Below, piece after piece: positions 46,792 to 56,436 of a stretch of DNA of 64,000 bases. A program made the translations under genes and the position numbers. Under the pieces are notes generated by a model. It searched no databases. It saw only the letters and a list, made by a program, of their open reading frames with translations, and had not been told where the DNA came from. Positions within the stretch are counted from its first letter, which is position 1. Every line of letters starts with the position of its first letter. The stretch spans positions 170,135 to 234,134 of the forward strand of contig NZ_LWHM01000021.1 of assembly GCF_001642735.1 (NCBI RefSeq), written 5' to 3'. This DNA is from Pseudohongiella nitratireducens (lineage in GTDB: Bacteria > Pseudomonadota > Gammaproteobacteria > Pseudomonadales > Pseudohongiellaceae).

Positions 46792-47580
46792 ATGAGTAAA
46801 CAGCACGACTTGTCTGGCTTGACGGTTTTGCTGACCCGACCTTCAGGGCGTTCAGACAGCCTGGCGCGAGCAATTCGCCAGCGGCAGGGGGATGTTTGTG
46901 AGCTGCCTTTAATCGAAATTGAGCCGGAAATGGATGACGATGCGAGAGAAGGCATAAAGTCCAGAATTCTCTCCCTGGATCAGTATGATGCGGCGATTTT
47001 TATTAGTAGTAATGCGGCTCAGCTGGGCATGGAGTGGATCGATCAGTACTGGCCGCAACTTCCTGTCGGGCTGGAAGCCTACGCTGTTGGGCCCGGTACC
47101 GCGAAAATCCTGCGTCACTTTGACTGGCCGGTCCATGTATCTGATAAGGGCGTGACCAGTGAGGATCTCCTGGCTCTGCCAGGATTAAAACAGGCACAAG
47201 GCAAGCGTATTGCTTTATTCCGTGGTGTGGGCGGAAGAGAGCTAATCGCCGAGACATTACGCAAACGTGGTGCCCAGGTTGACTACCTGGAACTCTATCG
47301 TCGTCATACACCAGACTATTCTCAGGATGTTGTGTCGGAGTTGATTCAGCGCCGAAACATTAATGCTGTTGTTGTCACAAGTGCCCAAATACTGGATGTG
47401 TTACTGCATTGCTCACGACAAAATGCTGATAGTTTGCGCGTGGTGCCGGTATTGGTGCCGTCTGAACGCGTGCGGCAGCGTGCCATGGATTATGGACTGA
47501 ATGTTGTGATAAATGCCGGAGGTGCTGATGATGAGACAGTTCTCGATGCTCTGGAAAAAGTGGTTTCAATGACAAGGTAG
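46792..47580 (+). CDS. hemD: Uroporphyrinogen-III synthase
   Basis: 262 residues. This family is poorly conserved, but TVLLTRPSGRSDSLARAIRQ, IFISSNAAQLGMEW, VGPGTAKIL, ALFRGVGGRELIAETLRKRGAQVDYLELYRR and VVVTSAQILDVLL are diagnostic. It closes the tetrapyrrole ring with inversion of ring D. It lies 33 bases after hemC and seven before the hemX ATG. Confidence 0.95.
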   Translation: MSKQHDLSGLTVLLTRPSGRSDSLARAIRQRQGDVCELPLIEIEPEMDDDAREGIKSRILSLDQYDAAIFISSNAAQLGMEWIDQYWPQLPVGLEAYAVGPGTAKILRHFDWPVHVSDKGVTSEDLLALPGLKQAQGKRIALFRGVGGRELIAETLRKRGAQVDYLELYRRHTPDYSQDVVSELIQRRNINAVVVTSAQILDVLLHCSRQNADSLRVVPVLVPSERVRQRAMDYGLNVVINAGGADDETVLDALEKVVSMTR

Positions 47581-47587
47581 CAAGTTG

Positions 47588-48910
47588 ATGTCGAACAACC
47601 CTGGCAGCTCCAGCAATGACCATGATAGTGAGGCATTGCCAGCAGAAGATGATGTGAACAATGATGAGAGTCGGTCTGCCGAGGCGTCTGCCACGTCAGC
47701 AGCTGGTTCATCCGGGCAGAGACACAGTAAAGTCGATACAGCTGCATTGCTTGCTGAGCTGGAGAAAAAGAACCAGGTCCACGGTCGACACAAAACCTCT
47801 TATGCTTCTGCTGCGGCGCTCTTTCTGCTGATAGTGGTTCTTGCCGGTACCGGAGGCTGGTTTACGTATCAGCAATGGCTGGCGCAAAAGGAATATGAGG
47901 CGTCACTTGCTGAGCTGGAGCAGGAAAATGCGCAAATGCGCGAGCAGCTGGAGCAGGCCCGTTCGGCAATGTCTGAAACTGTGGATAACCAGGTGGCCAG
48001 GCTGAGTGAAAGTGAAAGTCTGCTACAACAAGCCGTGGCTGAAATTGACAGTAATGCTGAGGCGGATGCTCAACGACTCGAAGAGCTGCAGAACTCGCTT
48101 AACAGGAACATGGAAGGGGTAGCAAGTCGGCTATCGGAAGATATGCGCGATGTCACCACGTTGGTGTCAGCACTGCAAGGGCAGGTAACTGACCTGCAGA
48201 ACCAGGACCTGGGCTGGTTAAATAGTGAGGCTAATTATTTGATGCGCCTGGCACAGCGCAAACTGGCCATGGAGGCGGATGTGGCTTCAGCCATGTTGCT
48301 GTTAAAAACGGTCGAAGATCTTTTATCTCGTCAGGACAGTATGTTGGCCAATACCGCCCGGGATAGTGTGCGTCGTGACATTCAGCGGCTGGAAGCATTG
48401 CGGTTGCCTGACCGGGTTGGCATTGCCGAGCGTCTGAATGATCTGAGTCGCGAGCTCGATAGCCTGTCCCTGTCATCTTCGCGCCAGGCAGCTTATGTGG
48501 AGTCGGTCCAGCAGCGCCTGGCTCAGGGAGAGGCCGGTATGGAAAGCTGGTGGGCAGCGGCACTGAATCTGATTCGTACTGTGTTTGTCTGGCGTGAAGC
48601 TGACCCTGACCAGTCAGTTTCACTCATGCCGGATCAGGAGCAGCTTGTTAAGCAGCAAATGTTGCTGCAACTCGAACAGGCCCGATTGGCGGTGGTTCAG
48701 GCCGATGCAGAAATGTACCAGATAACACTGGATCAGCTGCAAGCAATCATGCAGCGCTACCTTAATCAGGATAGTGCCCAGGCGGTACAGTTGGTGTCAG
48801 AGCTTAATGCGATGCGTGATGTGGAGGTTACTACCACGTTGCCGACATTGACGGATTCGGTAAATCTGGTGCGTCAGCTGGCGGCTGATTCAGTAGACGG
48901 CGGAGAGTAG
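47588..48910 (+). CDS. hemX: HemX-family membrane protein
   Basis: 440 residues. A polar, Ser/Asp-rich cytoplasmic leader (1-65) is followed by one membrane span (about 73-95), a long coiled coil (100-190) and a C-terminal helical domain (LGWLNSEANYLMRLAQRKL, VLWREADPD-like VFVWREADPD). Proteobacterial HemX is sometimes labelled a uroporphyrinogen methyltransferase, but no such motif is present here and its role is unclear. The ATG at 47588 is preferred to a TTG three bases earlier. Confidence 0.92.
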   Translation: MSNNPGSSSNDHDSEALPAEDDVNNDESRSAEASATSAAGSSGQRHSKVDTAALLAELEKKNQVHGRHKTSYASAAALFLLIVVLAGTGGWFTYQQWLAQKEYEASLAELEQENAQMREQLEQARSAMSETVDNQVARLSESESLLQQAVAEIDSNAEADAQRLEELQNSLNRNMEGVASRLSEDMRDVTTLVSALQGQVTDLQNQDLGWLNSEANYLMRLAQRKLAMEADVASAMLLLKTVEDLLSRQDSMLANTARDSVRRDIQRLEALRLPDRVGIAERLNDLSRELDSLSLSSSRQAAYVESVQQRLAQGEAGMESWWAAALNLIRTVFVWREADPDQSVSLMPDQEQLVKQQMLLQLEQARLAVVQADAEMYQITLDQLQAIMQRYLNQDSAQAVQLVSELNAMRDVEVTTTLPTLTDSVNLVRQLAADSVDGGE

Positions 48911-48914
48911 GGCT

Positions 48915-49160
48915 GTGAGAAAAGGCTTTATTCTGATCTTGCTGGCGCTTATTGCTGGCGCTGCCCTGGCGGTTCAGCTTGTACGTGATCCAGGTTACAT
49001 TATGATTGCCTACGGCAATTACACCTTTGAAACCAGCTTGTTTGCACTGATTGTGGTGATGATCATTCTTTACGCACTGCTAAAGTTGATTCTGAGTCTG
49101 TTGCGCTGGATGAATCCCGCTCGGTGGGTGAAGGCTGACAAAACGGAAAGGCGCAACTGA
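48915..49160 (+). CDS. hemY: HemY reduced to its N-terminal membrane domain
   Basis: 81 residues with a GTG start. Two hydrophobic segments (about 4-21 and 38-64) flank DPGYIMIAYGNYTFETSLF, the signature of the HemY N-terminal domain. Normal HemY continues for about 300 residues of TPR-like repeats; here a stop follows at residue 82 and ubiD starts its 3' end on the next base. There is no remnant of the missing part. It may still anchor HemX. It lies four bases after hemX. Confidence 0.85.
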   Translation: MRKGFILILLALIAGAALAVQLVRDPGYIMIAYGNYTFETSLFALIVVMIILYALLKLILSLLRWMNPARWVKADKTERRN

Positions 49161-50636
49161 TCAGTTTTGATCAATGCCGAGCTCGTCCCATATCTCATCG
49201 ACACGGGCTTTGACAGCTGGATCCATGACAATCGGCTCACCCCATTCTCTGTCTGTTTCACCTGGCCACTTGTTGGTGGCGTCATAACCTGCTTTGGAGC
49301 CAAGTCCGGATACAGGTGAGGCGAAATCCAGATAATCAATCGGGGTGTTTTCTATCATGATGGTGTCCCGGGCCGGGTCCATCCGTGTCGTCATCGCCCA
49401 GATCACATCTTTCCAGTCACGAATATTCACGTCATCATCTGTGACGATGACGAACTTGGTGTACATGAACTGTCTCAGGAAGGACCAGATGCCGAACATG
49501 ACGCGTTTGGCATGACCAGGATACTGTTTTTTGATGCTGATGATTGCCAGGCGATAGGAACAGCCTTCAGGCGGCAGATAGAAATCGACTATCTCAGGGA
49601 ACTGTTTTTGCAGCAGCGGCACGAAAACTTCGTTCAGGGCAACGCCGAGCATGGCTGGCTCATCCGGTGGGCGTCCGGTATAGGTGCTGTGATAGATCGG
49701 ATCTTTGCGGTGAGTAATTTTTTTAACCGTAAAAACCGGGAAGTTATCCACCTCATTATAATAGCCAGTGTGATCGCCATAGGGACCTTCCGGAGCCAGG
49801 TCGTCTGGCTCAATCACGCCTTCAAGCACGAATTCGGCGCTGGCCGGTACTTGCAGATCATTTGTGAGGCATTTGACCACTTCGGTCTTGTCGCCTCGTA
49901 GCAGCCCTGCAAAGGCGTACTCCGATAATGTATCGGGTATCGGGGTAACTGTTGCGAGAATCGTTGCCGGATCGGCGCCAATAGCTACCGATACTGGAAA
50001 GGGTTCGCCAGGATGCTGTTGTTGCCACTCACGAAAATCCAGGGCGCCGCCACGGTGGGAGAGCCAGCGCATGATCAGCCGGTTGCCACCCAGGTACTGC
50101 ATCCGATAGATGCCAAGGTTCTGGCGGTCTTTATCCGGGCCTTTAGTGATAACCAGAGGCCAGGTAATCAATGGGGCCGCATCGCCGGGCCAGCAGGTTT
50201 GAATCGGCAGCAATTTGCCCAGATCAATATCCGGCTCGTCGATCTGGACTTCCTGGCAAGGGCCGCTTTTTTTCACGTTAGGAGGCAGGTTCAGGATCTG
50301 CTTATAGCTGGGCAGATTTTGCCAGATTTCCTTCCATCCTTTAGGAGGCGTTGGCTCTTTCAAAAAGGCCAGAAGCTTGCCCAAGTCGCGCAGGCCTTCC
50401 AGGTCCTGCTGCCCCATGGCCAGGGCGATGCGGCGCGTGTTGCCAAAGAGGTTGCCCAGCACCGGTGTGCTGTGACCGACCGGGTTTTCAAACAGCAGAG
50501 CCGGACCGCCAGCACGCAGCGTGCGGTCACAGATTTCTGTCATTTCCAGGTTGGGGTCGACCGGTACCTGAATGCGCTTGAGTTCACCTTCAGCCTCGAG
50601 GATGTCGATGAACTCACGTAAATCGCGAAAGGCCAT
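49161..50636 (-). CDS. ubiD: 4-hydroxy-3-polyprenylbenzoate decarboxylase UbiD
   Basis: 491 residues. [20 protein letters not shown] at the N-terminus, the prenylated-FMN and metal site region ([23 protein letters not shown]), [10 protein letters not shown] and the catalytic Glu-Arg-Glu area ([14 protein letters not shown]) are clear. It removes the ring carboxyl in ubiquinone synthesis and needs prenyl-FMN from UbiX. It follows rho by 17 bases. Confidence 0.97.
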   Translation of the reverse strand: MAFRDLREFIDILEAEGELKRIQVPVDPNLEMTEICDRTLRAGGPALLFENPVGHSTPVLGNLFGNTRRIALAMGQQDLEGLRDLGKLLAFLKEPTPPKGWKEIWQNLPSYKQILNLPPNVKKSGPCQEVQIDEPDIDLGKLLPIQTCWPGDAAPLITWPLVITKGPDKDRQNLGIYRMQYLGGNRLIMRWLSHRGGALDFREWQQQHPGEPFPVSVAIGADPATILATVTPIPDTLSEYAFAGLLRGDKTEVVKCLTNDLQVPASAEFVLEGVIEPDDLAPEGPYGDHTGYYNEVDNFPVFTVKKITHRKDPIYHSTYTGRPPDEPAMLGVALNEVFVPLLQKQFPEIVDFYLPPEGCSYRLAIISIKKQYPGHAKRVMFGIWSFLRQFMYTKFVIVTDDDVNIRDWKDVIWAMTTRMDPARDTIMIENTPIDYLDFASPVSGLGSKAGYDATNKWPGETDREWGEPIVMDPAVKARVDEIWDELGIDQN

Positions 50637-50653
50637 GCGAGGAGTCCGTTGTC

Positions 50654-51913
50654 TTATTTACGCTTCATCGCGTTGAAGAACTCGTCGTTGGTTTTACTGT
50701 CCTTCAGCTTGTCGATGATGAACTCTGCGGCTTGTACATCTTCCATGGAACTGAGGATTTTGCGCAGGATCCAGACGCGTTGCAGTTCATCTTCGGATGT
50801 CAGCAACTCTTCACGGCGTGTGCCGGAACGGCGTACATTGATGGCCGGATAAATGCGTTTTTCGGCAATCTTGCGATCCAGGTGGATTTCCATATTACCT
50901 GTGCCTTTGAATTCTTCGTAGATAACTTCGTCCATTTTGGAGCCGGTTTCTACCAGAGCGGTGGCAATGATAGTCAGACTGCCGCCTTCTTCCAGGTTAC
51001 GTGCCGCACCGAAGAAACGCTTGGGGCGCTCAAGTGCGTGTGCATCCACACCACCGGTCAATACCTTGCCTGACGAAGGAACGATGGTGTTGTAAGCACG
51101 CGCCAGACGAGTAATAGAGTCAAGCAGAATAACCACGTCCTCTTTGTGTTCGACCAGGCGCTTGGCTTTCTCGATAACCATCTCTGCAACCTGTACGTGA
51201 CGTGCTGGTGGCTCGTCAAACGTACTGGCGACGACTTCGCCGCGTACAGAACGCTGCATGTCTGTCACTTCTTCCGGACGCTCGTCGATCAGCAGAACGA
51301 TCAGGCGGGTTTCCGGGTTGTTACGAGTGATGGACTGGGCGATGTTCTGGAGAAGAAGTGTTTTACCGGCTTTGGGCGGGGAGACGATCAGGCCGCGCTG
51401 ACCTTTGCCAATCGGCGCCGTGAGGTCAATGATCCGAGCACTGAGGTCTTCGGTGCTGCCATTGCCCAGTTCAAGTCGCAGGCGGTCGGTTGGAAATAGT
51501 GGGGTCAGGTTTTCAAACAGGATTTTCTGTTTGGAATTCTCCGGCTTGGCGAAGTTGACCTCAGCAATTTTCAGTAGTGCAAAATACCGCTCGCCATCTT
51601 TCGGGGGGCGAATTTTGCCAGCAATCGTGTCACCTGTGCGCAGGTTGAAGCGACGAATCTGGCTGGGAGAGACATAAATATCGTCCGGGCCCGCCAGGTA
51701 GGATGAATCTGAGGACCTCAGAAAACCAAACCCGTCCTGCAGGATCTCCAGTACGCCATCACCACTGATGTCTTCACCGTTCTTGGCGTGTTTCTTCAGG
51801 ATGGAGAAAATAATGTCTTGTTTACGGGTGCGGGAAAGATTGTCCAGTCCCATCTCTTGTGCTGTTTCCAGCAATTTGGCAATGGGCTGCGTTTTTAGGT
51901 CGGTAAGATTCAT
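50654..51913 (-). CDS. rho: Transcription termination factor Rho
   Basis: 419 residues, the compact form without insertions. The N-terminal helix bundle ([22 protein letters not shown]), the cold-shock-like RNA-binding domain ([20 protein letters not shown]), the P-loop PPKAGKT at about 178-184 and the Q and R loop regions in the ATPase domain are intact. The RNA helicase hexamer ends many transcripts. A 306-base leader separates it from trxA and could allow the autogenous control known for rho. Confidence 0.99.
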   Translation of the reverse strand: MNLTDLKTQPIAKLLETAQEMGLDNLSRTRKQDIIFSILKKHAKNGEDISGDGVLEILQDGFGFLRSSDSSYLAGPDDIYVSPSQIRRFNLRTGDTIAGKIRPPKDGERYFALLKIAEVNFAKPENSKQKILFENLTPLFPTDRLRLELGNGSTEDLSARIIDLTAPIGKGQRGLIVSPPKAGKTLLLQNIAQSITRNNPETRLIVLLIDERPEEVTDMQRSVRGEVVASTFDEPPARHVQVAEMVIEKAKRLVEHKEDVVILLDSITRLARAYNTIVPSSGKVLTGGVDAHALERPKRFFGAARNLEEGGSLTIIATALVETGSKMDEVIYEEFKGTGNMEIHLDRKIAEKRIYPAINVRRSGTRREELLTSEDELQRVWILRKILSSMEDVQAAEFIIDKLKDSKTNDEFFNAMKRK

Positions 51914-52219
51914 AGGCTAAGGTTAAGTTGGTTTCGGATATGGGAATCTGCATTACAGGCAGCACAGCCAATAATCGTTGCAATAAAGAAAACGGACTGG
52001 CGAATGCCGGTTGCTAAAAAGATTCGGGTTAAATGCTAATAAGGATTCAGGCTAAGTGTCAGTCAGGTAAGAGACTGGAATCCGTACCGCTCTCGCGGGG
52101 ATGAGGCTGAATATAAAGACTAAATGAAGCGCTGTCTACTACTATTTGCCAAAAAGTCCGCTCTTTTTTGGCCTGACAAAGAAAATGCGATCTCTGTCAG
52201 GCCAAGTTATCGGTTCAGA
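51914..52219. other. 306-base trxA-rho intergenic region with long inverted repeat
   Basis: No gene is supported here. It holds an 11-bp perfect inverted repeat, TTGGCCTGACA at 52168-52178 and TGTCAGGCCAA at 52195-52205, with a 16-base loop, 15 bases after the trxA stop. A second, overlapping imperfect repeat (GCCAAAAAG / CTTTTTTGGC, 52148-52172) could form instead. Neither has a U tract after it on the minus strand. The rest is probably the rho promoter and leader. Confidence 0.5.
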
Positions 52220-52546
52220 TCAGATAACGCTGTCGATAAAGGCAGCGAGCTGCGATTTAGACAAGGCGCCAACCTTTGTGCCAGCGACTTGACCGTTCTT
52301 GAAAACGATCAGCGTTGGAATGCCCCGAACACCATATCGTGGTGCCGTTTCCGGATTGGCATCAATGTTCAGTTTGCAGATTTTCAGGCGCTCGTCGTAC
52401 TCGTCTGCCAACTCGTCCAGAACGGGAGCAATCATTTTACAGGGACCGCACCACTCTGCCCAAAAATCTACCAGAACGGGGCTGTCAGCTTGTAATACGT
52501 CTTGTTCAAAACCGGAGTCAGTGGTGTGAACGATTTTGTCGCTCAT
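52220..52546 (-). CDS. trxA: Thioredoxin 1
   Basis: 108 residues from the ATG at 52546, preceded by AAGGAA; a 14-residue longer frame is rejected. The redox site is [10 protein letters not shown], with the buried Asp in VLVDFW and the cis-Pro in [12 protein letters not shown]. It is a cytoplasmic disulfide reductase. Gene order trxA-rho-ubiD matches Pseudomonas. Confidence 0.97.
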   Translation of the reverse strand: MSDKIVHTTDSGFEQDVLQADSPVLVDFWAEWCGPCKMIAPVLDELADEYDERLKICKLNIDANPETAPRYGVRGIPTLIVFKNGQVAGTKVGALSKSQLAAFIDSVI

Positions 52547-52687
52547 ATCGAGTTCCTTACGTTGTGTCATTCTAAGCTTCAGGCGCAACGCTCGAGCGGC
52601 TTAATAACAATTCGGGTGTTGATCTGTTGCCAATCCTTGTCTGATCAGCAACGGTTGTAATCTATCATAAGGCCTAAAATTCTGGTT

Positions 52688-53737
<1,050 letters not shown>

Positions 53738-53769
53738 CTACGTTTGTAACGTATCAATATACCACAGGG

Positions 53770-54264
53770 CTAGCGCTGGACGACAAATGCGGTGAAGAAC
53801 AGATCACTGACCTGGTCGGCGAGTTCCTGTGATTCAAGGTGGGCCAGCCCTGTTTTCACAGTTTGCAACGCCTGTTCCCGCAACAATTCCTTGCCTGCAA
53901 TCGACGTCAGATCCTCTTCCAACTGCTGAGAGAACAGAACAACCAGTTGATTGCGCAGGTACGGCATGTGCTCGCGCAAGGTGTCCTCTGAGCTTTGGTG
54001 CACTCGGACATTGACGTCTGCCTTGAGGTATTTGAGTCGGCCAGCACCGTCGTAGTTGGTCACAAAACTGGGGCCAAGCTGAATGTATACTTCACCGGAT
54101 GCAGTGACATTGCTGGGGGGGGCAGGCGCAGATGCGGCCGACCAGGCATCAGGTGATGTCGCGGCAAGTGCCGCGATAAGCAATACAAAGGGCACCAGTA
54201 CTGGTTTGTTCCGGTGGGAAAGTAAGCGCAGTAATGAGGCCATAAATGCCGTGAAAGTAATCAT
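53770..54264 (-). CDS. FliL-like flagellar basal body-associated protein, orphan
   Basis: 164 residues. A hydrophobic N-terminal segment (about 22-42) acts as signal or anchor. The C-terminal domain (FVTNYDGAGRLKYLKADVNVRVHQSSEDTLREHMPYLRNQLVVLFSQQ, ALQTVKTGLAHL) is the FliL fold, related to stomatin-like domains. FliL supports stator function in flagella, but no flagellar gene is nearby. It sits upstream of the divergent mechanosensitive channel. In this lineage a second, non-flagellar FliL-like protein is a reasonable reading. Confidence 0.82.
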   Translation of the reverse strand: MITFTAFMASLLRLLSHRNKPVLVPFVLLIAALAATSPDAWSAASAPAPPSNVTASGEVYIQLGPSFVTNYDGAGRLKYLKADVNVRVHQSSEDTLREHMPYLRNQLVVLFSQQLEEDLTSIAGKELLREQALQTVKTGLAHLESQELADQVSDLFFTAFVVQR

Positions 54265-54363
54265 ATCGAAGTATGTCGGCGATATCTGGCAAATCTGAAG
54301 CGCTTTTTGGTAGCATGCTCTTCATTATTTCAAATGCCTTATTTAAATGTCTTAGGGGAAGCA

Positions 54364-55836
54364 ATGCCAGAATTACCGCCTGAGTTAATAGAGTGGATGG
54401 ATGCGCATGACTGGATTTATACCCTGTACGCCATTGTCATTGTGCTGCTTGCATCCTGGGTAGCGAATTTCATCACCAAACGCATACTGGTCCGTGGCAT
54501 CGACAAGCTGATCGATTCCAAGCTGACCCGGCCGGGGATGTTGCAGGGGCGGGCATTCATTCGCCGTCTGGCTAATGTGATACCCGCACTGGTCATTACT
54601 TTTGGTGTCAGACTGATTCCCGATATGCCCGAAGCTGCCGTTACGGTTGTGCTCAATGTGGCTAATACCTTCATTGTGTTGACACTGGCGCTTGCCTTGT
54701 CAGGTCTGCTTGATCTGGGTAATGATATATATTCGCGCCGCTCAGGGGCCGACGATGTCCGCCCCATCAAGGGTTATCTGCAAATCGTAAAGATCGTGAT
54801 CTATCTGATCGCGGCATTGTTGATGATCGCCACATTGCTGGATCGCTCCCCTCTGATTCTGCTGTCTGGTTTGGGTGCTCTTGCTGCCGTTTTGATGTTG
54901 GTATTTCAGGATACTTTGCTCTCACTGGTTGCCAGTATCCAGATTTCTTCCAACGACCTGATCCGATTGGGTGACTGGATTGAAATGCCCAAACTGAACG
55001 CGGATGGCGATGTCATCGATATCGCGCTGCATACCGTAAAAGTGCAGAACTGGGATAAAACGATCACTACCATCCCTACCAAGCTGTTCCTGTCAGATTC
55101 TTTCAAGAACTGGCGTGGCATGAAGGACGCGGGCGGCCGGCGCATTAAGCGATCTATATATCTGGATCAGAATACCGTTAATTTTCTCAGCAACGAGCAG
55201 AAAGAGCATTTGACCCGCTTCTCTTTATTAACTGATTACCTGAAAGACAAGCAAAAAGAGATTGATGACTGGAATGCCGAATTAAAGGACGCTGGCGAGT
55301 TGCCGGCCAATACCCGTCGTATCACCAATATAGGTACGTTGCGGGCTTATGTTGTTAATTATCTCAAGGCACACCCCAAGCTGCGGAAAGATATGACATT
55401 AATGGTTCGCCAACTGAGTCCGGGGCCAGAAGGGCTGCCCCTGGAAGTGTATTGCTTTACTGATACAACAGCATGGGTTGATTATGAGGGTATTCAATCA
55501 GATCTGTTCGATCATTTGCTCTCCATTCTTCCTGAGTTCGGGCTTTCCGTATTCCAGGTACCTAGTGGTAAAGATATGCGAATGTCCTTCACATCACTGG
55601 CCGAGCAACAGGACGAACGCCGCAAAGTTCCGGATGAGTCGGTTCTGGATGATTCGGCTGCTGATGAGGGACGTGCAGAAGCGGATACTGAAGATGAGAC
55701 AGAGCAAGAGCAAGAGAAAGAACAAGAAAAGAAAACTAAACAAAAGACGGTAAAGAAAAGCTCGGTGAGGCAGAAAAAAACGCAATCGGATGAACGAGAA
55801 GAGGACGACTCCGGGTCTGAATCGGGCGATAATTAA
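54364..55836 (+). CDS. Mechanosensitive channel, MscS/YbdG family
   Basis: 490 residues from the ATG at 54364 (AGGGGAA ribosome site). Five hydrophobic segments lie between 18 and 190. The pore-lining helix ends in LGALAAVLMLVFQDTLLSLVASIQ, followed by the beta domain (LIRLGDWIEMP, VQNWDKTITTIPT, FKNWRGM). The soluble part LSPGPEGLPLEVYCFTDTTAWVDYEGIQSDLFDHLL is typical of YbdG. It ends with a very acidic then Lys/Gln-rich tail of about 75 residues. It protects against hypo-osmotic shock. dsbB follows after 31 bases. Confidence 0.92.
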   Translation: MPELPPELIEWMDAHDWIYTLYAIVIVLLASWVANFITKRILVRGIDKLIDSKLTRPGMLQGRAFIRRLANVIPALVITFGVRLIPDMPEAAVTVVLNVANTFIVLTLALALSGLLDLGNDIYSRRSGADDVRPIKGYLQIVKIVIYLIAALLMIATLLDRSPLILLSGLGALAAVLMLVFQDTLLSLVASIQISSNDLIRLGDWIEMPKLNADGDVIDIALHTVKVQNWDKTITTIPTKLFLSDSFKNWRGMKDAGGRRIKRSIYLDQNTVNFLSNEQKEHLTRFSLLTDYLKDKQKEIDDWNAELKDAGELPANTRRITNIGTLRAYVVNYLKAHPKLRKDMTLMVRQLSPGPEGLPLEVYCFTDTTAWVDYEGIQSDLFDHLLSILPEFGLSVFQVPSGKDMRMSFTSLAEQQDERRKVPDESVLDDSAADEGRAEADTEDETEQEQEKEQEKKTKQKTVKKSSVRQKKTQSDEREEDDSGSESGDN

Positions 55837-55867
55837 TGAGTACGCATTCCATCGTAAGGAAAACGCA

Positions 55868-56398
55868 ATGACTGAAAAGCTCCTGGCAATGATGCCAAAG
55901 TCCCGAACACTTAATCTGCTGATATTCCTGGCATCAGTGGCGATCATCGGCATCGTGCTATACATGGAGCATGTCATGCTGCTTGAGCCTTGCGGCTTGT
56001 GTATCACGCAACGGGTTTTTGTGGTGCTGACGGGGCTGGTCTGCCTGGCAGCGGCGATACATAATCCATCAGCGACTGGGCGTCGGCGTTACGGTATGGC
56101 GGCCGCCGCTCTGTGTGTGGTGGGTGGCTACTTTGCTGTTCGCCAGATCTGGCTGACTTATCTGCCTGAAGACCAGGTGCCTGCCTGTGGTCCGGGGTTC
56201 AGCTACATGCTGGATAACTTTCCCCTGATGGATACATTAAGCTTTCTGCTCAAAGGCGATGGTAACTGTGCAGAAGTGCATTGGCGCTTTCTGGGGCTGC
56301 TGTCTATTCCTGAGCTGGCTCTGATTGGCTTTGTTGGACTGTTTTCACTGTGCCTGTTTCAGGCTTTTCGACAGGAACCCAGCCCAGCGGCAAGCTGA
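55868..56398 (+). CDS. dsbB: Disulfide bond formation protein DsbB
   Basis: 176 residues from the ATG at 55868 (AAGGAAAA ribosome site), with four membrane segments. The first redox pair is in EPCGLCITQR, the quinone-contacting Arg follows, and the second pair is formed by PACGPG and GNCAEVHW on the second periplasmic loop. It reoxidises DsbA and passes electrons to ubiquinone. A dsbA partner is not in the window. Confidence 0.95.
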   Translation: MTEKLLAMMPKSRTLNLLIFLASVAIIGIVLYMEHVMLLEPCGLCITQRVFVVLTGLVCLAAAIHNPSATGRRRYGMAAAALCVVGGYFAVRQIWLTYLPEDQVPACGPGFSYMLDNFPLMDTLSFLLKGDGNCAEVHWRFLGLLSIPELALIGFVGLFSLCLFQAFRQEPSPAAS

Positions 56399-56436
56399 TG
56401 GGCTGGTGATTCAGGGCCGTTAGTGTAAGCAGCTCG

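Noticed and set aside
50013..50621. 202-codon plus-strand frame opposite ubiD
   Set aside because: Antisense of conserved ubiD codons; composition follows that gene and there is no independent signal.
52168..52205. Simple Rho-independent terminator for trxA
   Set aside because: The stem is strong, but on the trxA strand it is followed by A residues, not a U tract.
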